From: JAAXHE01 sp964551635
Lineage (GTDB): Bacteria; Latescibacterota; UBA2968; GCA-2709665
Length of the DNA: 23,238 nucleotides
Direction: 5' to 3'
Assembly (NCBI GenBank): GCA_964551635.1
Contig: CAZKDZ010000110.1
Location: forward strand, 1-23,238
Shown: positions 7,672-15,357 of the stretch, in pieces
Numbering within the stretch: position 1 is the stretch's first letter
Layout of the letters: every line of letters begins with the position of its first letter
Translations under genes and position numbers: made by a program
The notes under the pieces: model-generated
Database searches by the model: none
What the model saw: only the letters and a program-made list of their open reading frames with translations
Told to the model about the DNA's origin: nothing

Positions 7672-8823
7672 TCAGAGTTCTCCCCGGACCGCACGGGTTT
7701 GCAGGGAGGTGAAGAGGGTGTCGAGTTCGGCCAAATGGGCGCGCTGACGAGTCTTTTGTTGTTCGACGGAGTGGACGATGGCCGCGAAGCAACGTTGAAG
7801 ATCAAGGGGCGCAGCGGGAATGGGGAGGGACTTGATGATTCCCATGTTCAGTCCCGACATGATTGCTCCTTTTGCACTTCGTTCGAGATACCGGCGAGCG
7901 ATGGGATGCTCGAGAAAGTAGGCATGCATGAATTCCGGCAAGCACTTCCCATGGTCTAGCGTGACGCAGCAAAGGTGTTTGGTGTTGATGGCTGTGGGCA
8001 AGCCGTCCGGAACTATGGCGCATCGCCCACATGTACCCATGATCGTGATCAAGACATCTCCTGACCGTACGGTGTAGCGCCTGAGTTGATCGTACTTCTG
8101 CCCGGTGATGAATCGGGGTTCTCCTGCCCGGAATTCATTGGCTACGGCGTTGTCTATCCCGAGTACGCGAATCCCTTCGTCCACAAATTCGCTGTGCAAC
8201 AATTGGCTACCGAACGGCCCCGTCCGGATCGCACCGCGCTGGCTACTGGCAACAGCTTCGACGGTCACCATCCTCCAGCCTGAGCTGACGGGGTCGCCGA
8301 ACATGTCGAGGAACGTAGACCGGAGGAAGTTGTCGAGCTGGGCGAGGGCCTCGCGGCGCTTGGCCCGCAAGGCGTCCGCCGCATCCAGAATCCCCGTAAT
8401 CCGTTGCTGCTCGGCGAGCGGTGGGAGGTAGACCTTCCTTGCCTTGATATCGGACGGCTTGATGTAAGGCTGGGCGGTTCCTGATCGATGCCAAGACGAT
8501 TCGTCGTTGAGCTGATACCAAAGGAATCTTACGTCGGCCAGCTTCGCGTCCGGGAAGAACACCGACGTGTTCGCCAAGCTTGACCAGCGCCCGCTCGGCT
8601 GGAAGCACTTGCCACACCGTGCGCCGATCGCAGAGAGCACGATCGCTGGCTCGTCGAACTCATAGGACGGCAGATTGCCGTTGTGACCACCGGCTCCGTA
8701 TGCCGGGTATCCACCATCTTCACTGAAGTGTTTACCAGAGAGCTTGTGGCGACCGCCTTGGACGATTCTGCATATCGAGTCTATGCGAACAGTTGCGCCG
8801 ACTTGGGCGGATGCGTTGCTCAT
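7672..8823 (-). CDS. hsdS: Type I restriction-modification specificity subunit S (HsdS)
   Basis: This 383-residue protein recognises the bipartite target sequence and holds the HsdM and HsdR subunits. Two half-repeats are visible, each a target-recognition domain followed by a helical spacer. The first half ends with YLPPLAEQQRITGILDAADALRAKR (motif PPLAEQQ at 134-140). The second ends with SLPIPAAPLDLQRCFAAIVHSVEQQK and a matching helix. The ATG overlaps the hsdM stop as ATGA, so translation is coupled. Size is typical of the family. The target sequence cannot be predicted by reading; the recognition domains are the most variable part of such systems. Confidence 0.92.
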   Translation of the reverse strand: MSNASAQVGATVRIDSICRIVQGGRHKLSGKHFSEDGGYPAYGAGGHNGNLPSYEFDEPAIVLSAIGARCGKCFQPSGRWSSLANTSVFFPDAKLADVRFLWYQLNDESSWHRSGTAQPYIKPSDIKARKVYLPPLAEQQRITGILDAADALRAKRREALAQLDNFLRSTFLDMFGDPVSSGWRMVTVEAVASSQRGAIRTGPFGSQLLHSEFVDEGIRVLGIDNAVANEFRAGEPRFITGQKYDQLRRYTVRSGDVLITIMGTCGRCAIVPDGLPTAINTKHLCCVTLDHGKCLPEFMHAYFLEHPIARRYLERSAKGAIMSGLNMGIIKSLPIPAAPLDLQRCFAAIVHSVEQQKTRQRAHLAELDTLFTSLQTRAVRGEL

Positions 8824-10292
8824 CCCAACCTCCCCTCCAACTCCACCAGCCCCCTCGCGAGTTCCGCCTCCAGCGTCCGTAGTCGCTGCATGATCACTCT
8901 CGGCGGGTCGTACTCCACTGCCTCGTCCTTGACATCCTTGTAGCGATTGATCGACAGGTCGTAGTCGTTCTCCGCGATTTCGGCCTTGGGCACAAGGAAA
9001 CTCTGGTCCGTCCGCACCCGCTCGCGCTCCGCCTCACGGTTGCGCCAGCGGGCGAGAATGTCGTCAAGATCGCTGTTGTCCGGTTGCGGTGTACGCTTGT
9101 CGTCCAGCGAGTAGCCGTCCGCCTGCATGTCGTAGAACCAGACGTGGCCCGTGCCGCCGGAGTTGGTCTTGGTGAAGAGCAAGATTGCGGTGGAGACCCC
9201 GGCGTAGGGCTTGAAGACGCCAGATGGCATGGAGATGATGGCGTCGAGTTTCTGTTCCTCGACCAAAACCCTGCGTAGAGTCCTGTGCGCTCTGCTCGAC
9301 CCGAAGAGTACGCCATCGGGCACGATGACGGCTGCGCGACCGCCGGGCTGGAGCAGGCGAAGGAAGAGCGCGAGGAACAATAATTCTGTCTTTTTTGTCT
9401 TGACGACCTGTTGCAGATCCTTGGCTGTGGACTCGAAGTCAAGGCTTCCAGCAAACGGGGGATTGGCGAGGACCAGGGTGCACTTCTCCGTATCATCGTG
9501 GTCGCTCTCGGCCAGCGAGTCCTTGTAGCGGATGTTTGGGTTCTCCGTGCCGTGCAAAAGCATATTCATGTTGCCGATGCGCAGCATCGTGTTGTCGAAG
9601 TCGTATCCGTGGAACGTTCCCTCGTTGAAGTGGCGGCGCGTCACGGCATCTCGGTAGATGGTGTCGCTGTGGTGCCGCACCAGGTGTTCAGACGCGGCAA
9701 CGAGGAAGCCGGCCGTGCCGCAGGCCGGGTCGCAAATCACGTCCTTGGGCGTGGGCGCGGTCATGTCCACCATCAGACCTATGATGTGGCGCGGCGTGCG
9801 GAACTGGCCGTTTTGTCCGGCGGTGGCAATCTTGCTGAGCATGTACTCGTAGAGATCGCCCTTGGTATCGCTATCGGACATTTCAATGCCGTCGAGTTGG
9901 TCGACCACGTTGGCCAGCACCCGGGCTGTGGGCATCATGAACAGGGCATCTTCCATGTGGTGGCTGTACGTCGAGTCCGCCTCCCCCCTCTGCCCTAGCG
10001 TCTTGATGAATGGGAACACCCTGTCACGGACCGTCTCAAACATCTGCTCAGGCGCAGCCTCCTTAAAACGTGACCAGCGGAGATTGTCTTGCTTGGCGGT
10101 GAATATCGGATCGACAATAGGATTGCCGGTGCGGGCGGCCTTGCGCTCCTTCAGGGTGTGTAATTCGTCGAGCCTCTTGATGAAGAGCAGATAGGTGAGC
10201 TGTTCGATAACCGAGAGCGGATTCGAGATTCCGCCAGACCACATCGTATTCCAGATACTGTCCACTTTGGATTTGAGTGCACCAGTGATCAT
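8820..10292 (-). CDS. hsdM: Type I restriction-modification DNA methyltransferase subunit M (HsdM)
   Basis: This N6-adenine methyltransferase has about 490 residues from the ATG at 10292-10290. That start is preferred over an in-frame GTG 27 bases upstream. It has an AAGGGA SD about 7 bases away, and MITGALKSKVDSIW matches usual HsdM N-termini. The helical N-terminal domain contains GGISNPLSVIEQLTYLLFIKRLDEL. The catalytic domain shows GQFRTPRHI (162-170), SAM-binding DPACGTAGF (188-196) and the amino-methyltransferase motif NPPF (277-280). It is the first gene of an intact hsdMSR operon and overlaps hsdS by four bases. Methylation protects host targets, and the unmethylated state licenses HsdR. 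Confidence 0.95.
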   Translation of the reverse strand: MITGALKSKVDSIWNTMWSGGISNPLSVIEQLTYLLFIKRLDELHTLKERKAARTGNPIVDPIFTAKQDNLRWSRFKEAAPEQMFETVRDRVFPFIKTLGQRGEADSTYSHHMEDALFMMPTARVLANVVDQLDGIEMSDSDTKGDLYEYMLSKIATAGQNGQFRTPRHIIGLMVDMTAPTPKDVICDPACGTAGFLVAASEHLVRHHSDTIYRDAVTRRHFNEGTFHGYDFDNTMLRIGNMNMLLHGTENPNIRYKDSLAESDHDDTEKCTLVLANPPFAGSLDFESTAKDLQQVVKTKKTELLFLALFLRLLQPGGRAAVIVPDGVLFGSSRAHRTLRRVLVEEQKLDAIISMPSGVFKPYAGVSTAILLFTKTNSGGTGHVWFYDMQADGYSLDDKRTPQPDNSDLDDILARWRNREAERERVRTDQSFLVPKAEIAENDYDLSINRYKDVKDEAVEYDPPRVIMQRLRTLEAELARGLVELEGRLG

Positions 10293-10496
10293 GGAAATTC
10301 CCTTACTGTGTAATACCACATAGGCGGGGTAGACGGGTTTAGGGCTTTTTATCTCACAACCCTCACAGATCGTCCAACAGAAACAACCCTGCTATGAGAT
10401 TTCCTTAGATGAAGACTTGACAACCTGCACAAAATAGCACATGTTAAAATGGTAACGAATTGCAACCCAAATATCATTTGTCAAGGAAGTTCCTCC

Positions 10497-10667
10497 ATGC
10501 AATACTACGTGATTTACAAAGACAATGCTGGTGAATGGCGTTGGAGACTGAACGACGAAGGAGAGATTATCGCCACATCCCACGACGGCCACATGTTTAA
10601 AAGCATTTGTGAAAGTGAGATTGAAAAGGTCAAGAAATCTCACGACGCACCCGTGATTGACGGCTGA
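10497..10667 (+). CDS. YegP-like DUF1508 domain mini-protein
   Basis: This 56-residue protein starts at the ATG at 10497, chosen over an upstream ATG because AGGAAG (10484-10489) lies 7 bases before it. The body, MQYYVIYKDNAGEWRWRLND then GEIIATSHDGH, matches the DUF1508/YegP pattern (PF07411): an aromatic strand, a Gly-x-x-Arg/Trp-Arg-Leu strand, then Gly-Glu-x-Ile-Ala-x-Ser. It holds a single copy where YegP has two. The family's biochemical role is poorly defined. It is divergent from hsdM, sharing a 204-base region, and is AT-richer than the restriction genes. A TTGACA at 10417-10422 has no good -10 partner. Confidence 0.65.
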   Translation: MQYYVIYKDNAGEWRWRLNDEGEIIATSHDGHMFKSICESEIEKVKKSHDAPVIDG

Positions 10668-10668
10668 G

Positions 10669-10884
10669 ATGAACCCCGAATTCAATTGGCGCCGTTGCGC
10701 CCACTTGCTGACCATATCATACGACGACAGTGACCTTCTCACTGGAACGCAAGAACCTACCTCGGTGGATTTCATCCACGAATGCACAGACAGAACATAT
10801 AAGCCAGGAGGCTTCCAAAGTGCATGCGACGAAAACGAGTGTGCAAATCCTCGAAGAAGACGAGGACGACCAAGAATCAAATGA
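10669..10884 (+). CDS. Small hypothetical protein with basic C-terminus
   Basis: This open frame of about 71 residues begins MNPEFNWRRCAHLLT, one base after the preceding gene's stop. An upstream in-frame ATG at 10657 would overlap that gene. The C-terminus, NPRRRRGRPRIK, is strongly basic and contains an AT-hook-like RGRPR core, which suggests nucleic-acid binding. No other domain is recognised and no clear SD is seen, although translational coupling is possible. A long open frame lies antisense to it, so which strand is coding is not certain. It may form a small operon with its neighbours. Confidence 0.4.
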   Translation: MNPEFNWRRCAHLLTISYDDSDLLTGTQEPTSVDFIHECTDRTYKPGGFQSACDENECANPRRRRGRPRIK

Positions 10885-10960
10885 GGGAACTAATCACAAG
10901 GAAAATTGAAATGGCTCGGTGTTGTATAAACGACAATATACAGACTAATGGAGATCGCGC

Positions 10961-11332
10961 ATGACCAATCTTAATCCGATTGATCAATTAAAGATTGAGA
11001 TTAAACACGAACCTGAACTTACTGACGATACCATAACCGCGAAAGAAGATGAACGGAACCTGAGATACTTAAAGTCTATACAGGCGGTGGTGTGCAGTGG
11101 AACGTCAGGAGAGGTCGTCCTGTTGAAATTAACATCTGGTCGGCACGTGAATAACGAGTTAGATCGAAGGATTTTATCGTATGCCCAAGAGGATCATTGC
11201 GTCGCATTTCGTCGAAGGGATCTGATTCAGTTTGCGAAGGATATTCTTTCTGAATTGGAGCCTTCGACACTTGATCAGATTCTTCAAAGTTTGAAACGAC
11301 TCGAAACAAAGGGACGTGGTTGGGCTGGATAG
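10961..11332 (+). CDS. Hypothetical protein, alpha-helical C-terminus
   Basis: This 123-residue open frame has a GGAG SD at 10950-10953, 7 bases before the ATG. The N-terminus is charged (IDQLKIEIKHEPELTDD). A central segment, SIQAVVCSGTSGEVVLLKLT, is beta-like. The C-terminus is helical (DLIQFAKDILSELEPSTLDQI). I do not recognise a family. The composition is amphipathic and protein-like, and the SD supports it over an overlapping antisense frame. It is the outermost plus-strand gene of the accessory block. A regulatory or accessory role to the restriction system is only a guess. Confidence 0.5.
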   Translation: MTNLNPIDQLKIEIKHEPELTDDTITAKEDERNLRYLKSIQAVVCSGTSGEVVLLKLTSGRHVNNELDRRILSYAQEDHCVAFRRRDLIQFAKDILSELEPSTLDQILQSLKRLETKGRGWAG

Positions 11333-11344
11333 GTTCGACGGAGT

Positions 11345-11562
11345 TTATATCCGTATCCCAACTTTCGAGTCTTTCTTCAGGTGAAAGAACCTTCGGACCA
11401 GTTCCTTTGGAACTTGATACGACGGGCAGCGTTTCCGGAATTGCAGGTAACAGAACATGGGTAACGAACTTTCGGGCCTTTCGGAGTATTGAGCACAGAT
11501 AATACCACCGGAACCAGATCAGGTTTACGCCCGATCCAAGTTCCTTTTCTTCCGCCGTTCAT
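11345..11562 (-). pseudogene. Frame-broken small ORF at the right junction of the accessory block
   Basis: An ATG at 11562-11560 has SD AAGGAG (11572-11577) and begins MNGGRKGTWIGRKPDLVPVV. In frame it continues to a stop at 11377. A shift near the KGPK codons (about 11470) instead gives SLPMFYLQFRKRCPSYQVPK and ends at 11347-11345, a more protein-like basic reading. I therefore suspect a frameshifted or decayed small gene. Family unknown. It lies 64 bases downstream of paralog 2 on the same strand, so it could be the tail of that operon, cut when the block inserted. It could also be a multi-copy repeat. Low certainty. Confidence 0.3.
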
Positions 11563-11626
11563 GCCGTCAGCTCCTTGTATTTCAGCTGCGTTCTAATCAT
11601 ATCCCGTACAGTACAGATCTACAGCA

Positions 11627-13075
11627 TCATCGTGTCGGAAATGTCCCGTATTCGACGAAAATTTCCACGTCTTCGATCACGATCCCGCCTTCGAATCCCC
11701 TGGGCCTTTCCCGCAGGGAGATTTCGAGCACATTCCGGCCCTTCCGGGGACGCACGTTTTCCAGGTCGAATTCCAGCAGTTGTCCCGCGTACGGATCCCG
11801 GGACCGGATCGGCGAACGACGACAGGACCTGTCGTCCAGCCCGACGCCGTTCAGCCGGATCTCGAGTCGGTCCGCCGAGACGAGATTGCTGACGCCGATC
11901 CTCAGGCGGATGCCCCGTATCCGGTCGTTTCCGGGGTCGTCGGCGATGGAGAAGGGGATCTCACGATATCTCCCCGGGTCCGGTGAGTCAATCTCAAGGG
12001 GCAGAAAGGCGCCGTAGTCGTATTCGGCTGCCGCGTCGCACCGGCGGCGCAGGAAATAGTGTTTGTCCGATTCCCGAATGAGGTCGGCATCGCCCAGTTG
12101 CGTCAGGAGACTGCGGCCGGCTTCGTCCAGGGGCCAGGGAAGAAACCAGGTGTACAGGCCGTCGACGCCCAGTTCTCGGAAGTTCGCGGCGGCCGCGTGC
12201 ATCATGGGGGCGGTCGCGTTGTCGGCCGTATTGAACCGCCGGCTCTCGTCGCTGCTGTAGGGCTGAAGCATGCCGTAGACGGAGATATCACGGTCATGGG
12301 CGGCCTGCACGAGCCAGCCGACCGGCATATCGGCGTCCAGGACGAAGTCTACATAGAGCATCGGAACCACGAAGTCGACCAACCCTTCCCGCAGCCAGGT
12401 CCGCACATCGAGCCCGGTCTTCAGGTTCAGTGCTTCCGTGGGGTAGACACGGGCGCCGATCAATGCGGGACCCCCCGACCGGCCGCGGACGATTTCGGCG
12501 GTCTCTCTTACGAAATCCGTCATCACCGGCGTGTATTCGGACGCGTCTTCCTCCCTCAGCCAGAAGGGACTCCCGCCGGGGGCGGCCGCGAAGTCCAGTT
12601 CTACGCCTTCGACCGCGTACCGCGTGGCGAGTTCCTCCAGGATCGCCCGCTGATGGTCCCGCACTTCCGGATGGACGAACCCCCGCCCTCCGTTATTGAG
12701 CGCGTGCTCCGGGGCCATGCCGCCGTAACCGCCCATCCGCAGGCTGGCGATGAAGTCCATGCCCTTCTGGTGCGCGCGGTCGATCAGGACGGTCAATGGG
12801 TCCAGACCCCGGGCGATGAGACTCTGCATATTCTCCCAGGCGCGCCACTCGTGGACGTGCTGGAACGGCCGCAGATCGTCACCGAACATGATGCCGATCC
12901 TGGAGGGATAGAAGAGACCGTCCGCGCGGGAGACGCCGTAGACGAACGTGTCCACGGCCGTACCGGCGACCTCGTCTACGGGCACCCAGGCGTCTTCCAG
13001 CCGCATCGGCGGTTCGAAGACGAACAGATAGTAGTGGCGGGCGTCGTTGAAATAGATCGTGCGTTGTTTTCTCAT
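11627..13075 (-). CDS. Glycosyl hydrolase-like TIM-barrel protein (paralog 2)
   Basis: This 482-residue protein starts at ATG 13075-13073 behind GAGGAAG. Its N-terminus shares the pattern RHYYLFVFEPPMR...VDEVAGTAVD with paralog 3. The barrel includes IDRAHQKGMDFIASLRM, the acidic strand EGVELDF (Glu159 and Asp161 within 156-162), LVDFVVPMLYVDF and GVDGLYTWFLPW. From about residue 370 a beta-sandwich-like domain follows (GIRLRIGVSNLVSADRLEIRLNG, then VLEISLRERP and a closing VEDIFVEY-like strand). The nearest annotated type is GHL10/DUF4015-like, putative glycosidases. No signal peptide is visible. It lies 62 bases after paralog 3 and is probably co-transcribed. Substrate is unknown. Confidence 0.75.
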   Translation of the reverse strand: MRKQRTIYFNDARHYYLFVFEPPMRLEDAWVPVDEVAGTAVDTFVYGVSRADGLFYPSRIGIMFGDDLRPFQHVHEWRAWENMQSLIARGLDPLTVLIDRAHQKGMDFIASLRMGGYGGMAPEHALNNGGRGFVHPEVRDHQRAILEELATRYAVEGVELDFAAAPGGSPFWLREEDASEYTPVMTDFVRETAEIVRGRSGGPALIGARVYPTEALNLKTGLDVRTWLREGLVDFVVPMLYVDFVLDADMPVGWLVQAAHDRDISVYGMLQPYSSDESRRFNTADNATAPMMHAAAANFRELGVDGLYTWFLPWPLDEAGRSLLTQLGDADLIRESDKHYFLRRRCDAAAEYDYGAFLPLEIDSPDPGRYREIPFSIADDPGNDRIRGIRLRIGVSNLVSADRLEIRLNGVGLDDRSCRRSPIRSRDPYAGQLLEFDLENVRPRKGRNVLEISLRERPRGFEGGIVIEDVEIFVEYGTFPTR

Positions 13076-13137
13076 CGCTGACTTCCTCTCGGGCCCGATG
13101 ACATTTCTCCGGGTGCAAGGAATTTGATCCGGCGCGA

Positions 13138-14721
13138 TTACTCCCCTGACGGTTCGGACGGGCCCAGGTCAGGATCGTCCATCCGGTGAAAGCTCCTCCC
13201 CATGAGGTAACTGATCTCCAGTTCCACGTCGCGGACATAGACCTCCGGCGCGACGCCCGGGTCCCGCTCGATCAGGTGAACCTCCAGCTCATTCCGGCCC
13301 GTGCGCGGCCAGTGGGCCGGGTCCGGCCGGAACACGAACCAGTATCCGGAACCGGTCCGGTATCGCGGGGCGCTCATGCGGTACATCTCGTTGATCCTGC
13401 GCATCTGCGTGCCCGGAAGGTCTTTCCCGTTCAGACGGAAACGGAAGCGGTCCTGTTCGGTGGTATTCATGATCCGCACGCGCAGGACAACGTCGTGTAA
13501 TTGCCCGGTCGCATCCCAGCGGGGGAGGTCGTCGCTGATTCTGATTTCAATTTTGGCCGGTTCTCCCACGGTCAGCCCCGCGGGAAGATCCATGCCAACG
13601 CCGGGTTCGGTGACGGGCCTGGGGTACCGCCCGGTCTCGGTGGGAACATAGTAGTACTTATCCTTCGAGGCCATCACGTCCGCGTGGGGCAGTTCTCTCA
13701 GCTTCTCATAGAAGGACGACTGGTAGGGCCAGTTGCCGAACCAGTGGGCCAGGTAGAGTCCGTCAACCCCCTGGGCCCAATAGTTACAGGCCGCCGCCCG
13801 GATCATTTCGACGGTGGCTTCCGCCAGGCGGTCGGAGTCCACGTGGCTGTGCAGCGCGGCATGGACCCGGCAACCGCTGCCTTCGGCCGCGTCGACGAGC
13901 TGGCCGAAGTCGACCGTCGAGTCGAGCAGTTCAGGGGTAGAGAATGTCTGCCCGATCAGGACATCGACGATTCCCCGCCGCAGCCATTCCCGAACGTCCA
14001 ACCCCACCTGCAGGCATCCCTGAATACAGGCCGGAATCCGGACGGCGAGTTCTCGTTCGCGACCGCTGTTCTTTACGGCGCGATGGACCCGGCCGATCCA
14101 TTCGGTCATGATCTCCCTGCCTTCTTCGACCGCGTTTGGGTGGAAATAATACGGCGTATAGTTGAGCTGCAGTTCGAAGCCGTCGACCGGGTAGGCGTTC
14201 AGGGTTTCCTCGACGATGGCGAACCGTTCTTCCCTGACCTCCCGGTGACTGAAGTCGAGGCAGGTGAGGCCGGGGAAATCAGGCTCGAGGTCTCCACGTG
14301 CGCCGATTTCGAGGTGGGTGTTTTCGAACCGGAAATCGGAGCACCGGACGTCCTCGCCGTGGTCCCCGCGCCCCTGCTGCACCAGGAGGGTGGGGTAGAC
14401 GAGCATGCCCTTCTCGTGCGCCCGGTCGCAGATGAGACGAAGAGGGTCGTGGCCTTCCCGTATGAGATGCATGGCGTTCCGGTTGGCCCTGTCGAAGATG
14501 AGGTGGGGCCATTTATTCACGTTGTGGCCCCAGATTTCTCCGACTTTCGTGTCGTGGAGGAACGTGCGGCCGTCACCCAGACAGAACATGATGGCGTCCA
14601 CCGGCGTGCCCACCAGTTCGTCCACGCCGGCTTCGAATTCCTCCTTCCGCATCGGCGGCTCGTACATATAAATGAGAGGGTGGCGTCCGTCGTGGTAGAA
14701 CATCATGCGCGGTTGCGGCAT
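13138..14721 (-). CDS. Glycosyl hydrolase-like TIM-barrel protein (paralog 3), altered acidic strand
   Basis: This 527-residue protein starts at ATG 14721-14719 after AAGGA (14730-14734). It opens MPQPRMMFYHDGRHPLIYMY followed by EPPMR, clearly related to paralog 2. The strand that reads ELDW or ELDF in the other two copies is DGFELQLNY here (180-188), with Gln185 replacing the Asp. Later strands are IVDVLIGQTFSTPE and GVDGLYLAHWFGNWP. From about residue 390 the same beta-rich C-terminal domain appears (VVLRVRIMNTTEQDRFRFRLNG, then LEVHLIERDPG and DVELEISY). No signal peptide is visible. If the changed Asp is catalytic, this copy may be inactive or use different chemistry; it may equally be non-catalytic in all three. 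It is the first gene of a probable two-gene operon with paralog 2. Confidence 0.75.
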   Translation of the reverse strand: MPQPRMMFYHDGRHPLIYMYEPPMRKEEFEAGVDELVGTPVDAIMFCLGDGRTFLHDTKVGEIWGHNVNKWPHLIFDRANRNAMHLIREGHDPLRLICDRAHEKGMLVYPTLLVQQGRGDHGEDVRCSDFRFENTHLEIGARGDLEPDFPGLTCLDFSHREVREERFAIVEETLNAYPVDGFELQLNYTPYYFHPNAVEEGREIMTEWIGRVHRAVKNSGRERELAVRIPACIQGCLQVGLDVREWLRRGIVDVLIGQTFSTPELLDSTVDFGQLVDAAEGSGCRVHAALHSHVDSDRLAEATVEMIRAAACNYWAQGVDGLYLAHWFGNWPYQSSFYEKLRELPHADVMASKDKYYYVPTETGRYPRPVTEPGVGMDLPAGLTVGEPAKIEIRISDDLPRWDATGQLHDVVLRVRIMNTTEQDRFRFRLNGKDLPGTQMRRINEMYRMSAPRYRTGSGYWFVFRPDPAHWPRTGRNELEVHLIERDPGVAPEVYVRDVELEISYLMGRSFHRMDDPDLGPSEPSGE

Positions 14722-14831
14722 CAGGTGTTCCTTGCATGTGGGAGCGATCAGCTCTCAGGCGTCAGCGATCAGCCAAAGGCGGACCCTGTTAAAGATAAGC
14801 GTCGGGAATCACCGATTTCCTATCGCCATTT

Positions 14832-14852
14832 GGGCAACCACAAGGGTTGCCC
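14832..14852. repeat. GGGCAACC hairpin, interspersed-repeat type
   Basis: GGGCAACC (14832-14839) pairs perfectly with GGTTGCCC (14845-14852) around ACAAG, followed by CCTAC. From memory, this GTAGGGGCAACCCTTGTGG word is a frequently multi-copy intergenic element in several bacterial phyla. Copy number here is unknown. Confidence 0.6.
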
Positions 14853-15028
14853 CTACATATCCCAATACAGCGTGTCCGGTGGTTGGGTGGGGGGTTTTTC
14901 CACGCCATTCCGTACAACACCGAAGTGCGACTTTTCTAAACATGTTGACAGGCCACAATCGGCGGTATATGCCACTAAGGGAATTCGTGGAAAAACCGGC
15001 CCCCTGCCGAAGGGCGCGCTTCTTTTTG

Positions 15029-15060
15029 GTCCTTTTTCTTACGCGCATAAGAAAAAGGAC
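15029..15060. repeat. Perfect 13-bp hairpin, GTCCTTTTTCTTA
   Basis: GTCCTTTTTCTTA (15029-15041) is followed by a CGCGCA loop and the exact complement TAAGAAAAAGGAC (15048-15060). Flanking CTTTTT and AAAAG extend the symmetry imperfectly. It is not placed as a terminator for either flanking gene: the genes on both sides run leftward, and the structure is more than 300 bases from each. Confidence 0.6.
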
Positions 15061-15267
15061 GTAAAAGAAGAAAAACAAAGGATTTATGAGAAAATACTGG
15101 AATGCAAGGACATTCCTTTCGTTTGCCTTTCACTTCCAAATCATGCCTACGGCGTGTTCCTTAAAAGCGGGGAGACGAAAGACGGAAGAGGGTAGAGATG
15201 ACCTGCCTTGTGCGGATCCTTTGAGTGCCGAAGGCAAGGTGGGAATCATACCGGGCAAGGGCTTCTT

Positions 15268-15326
15268 CTACCGTCTCACCTCTACCGTCTACCCGCATTT
15301 CTTCTACCGTCTACCCTCTACCGTCT
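15268..15326. repeat. Four copies of CTACCGTCT
   Basis: CTACCGTCT occurs at 15268-15276, 15282-15290, 15304-15312 and 15318-15326. The last 16 bases, CTACCCTCTACCGTCT (15311-15326), recur inverted with one mismatch at 15180-15195. The array lies directly downstream of the heparinase-like gene's stop. Confidence 0.7.
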
Positions 15327-15357
15327 CACCGCCTTTAGGGGGTAGGTCCGGCCCGAG

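Larger units (their letters stand above)
14722..15357. other. Repeat-rich intergenic region
   Basis: No convincing gene lies in these 636 bases. The region carries a direct repeat AGCGATCAGC (14743-14752, 14764-14773), a GGGCAACC hairpin (14832-14852), a 13-bp-stem hairpin (15029-15060), a small GGAATG/CATTCC hairpin (15099-15116) and four CTACCGTCT copies (15268-15326). A minus-strand frame at 14809-15078 translates across the hairpins, giving poly-Phe and basic runs plus VGATLVVAQ from the GGGCAACC repeat, and I regard it as repeat-derived. A TTGACA at 14945 lacks a gene to serve. Confidence 0.6.

Noticed and set aside
10392..10880. Minus-strand frame antisense to the DUF1508-like and basic mini-genes
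   Set aside because: The plus-strand DUF1508 pattern and its SD explain the region better.
11076..11309. Minus-strand frame overlapping the hypothetical gene at 10961
   Set aside because: The plus-strand frame has an SD and more protein-like composition, and the antisense frame has no clear start.
14945..14971. TTGACA...TATATG promoter-like pair on the plus strand
   Set aside because: Spacing is only 15 bases and no plus-strand gene follows.
14809..15078. Minus-strand frame of about 89 residues with VGATLVVAQ and basic runs
   Set aside because: Its translation is generated by the GGGCAACC and GTCCTTTTTCTTA hairpins, so it is more likely repeat-derived than a gene.
13501..15195. Long open frame antisense to paralog 3, extending into the repeat region
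   Set aside because: It mirrors the codon structure of a well-supported gene in GC-rich DNA and then crosses hairpin repeats. No domain or SD supports it.
15268..15326. Possible CRISPR array
   Set aside because: Units are only 9 bases with irregular 5- to 13-base gaps, no unique spacers and no cas genes.
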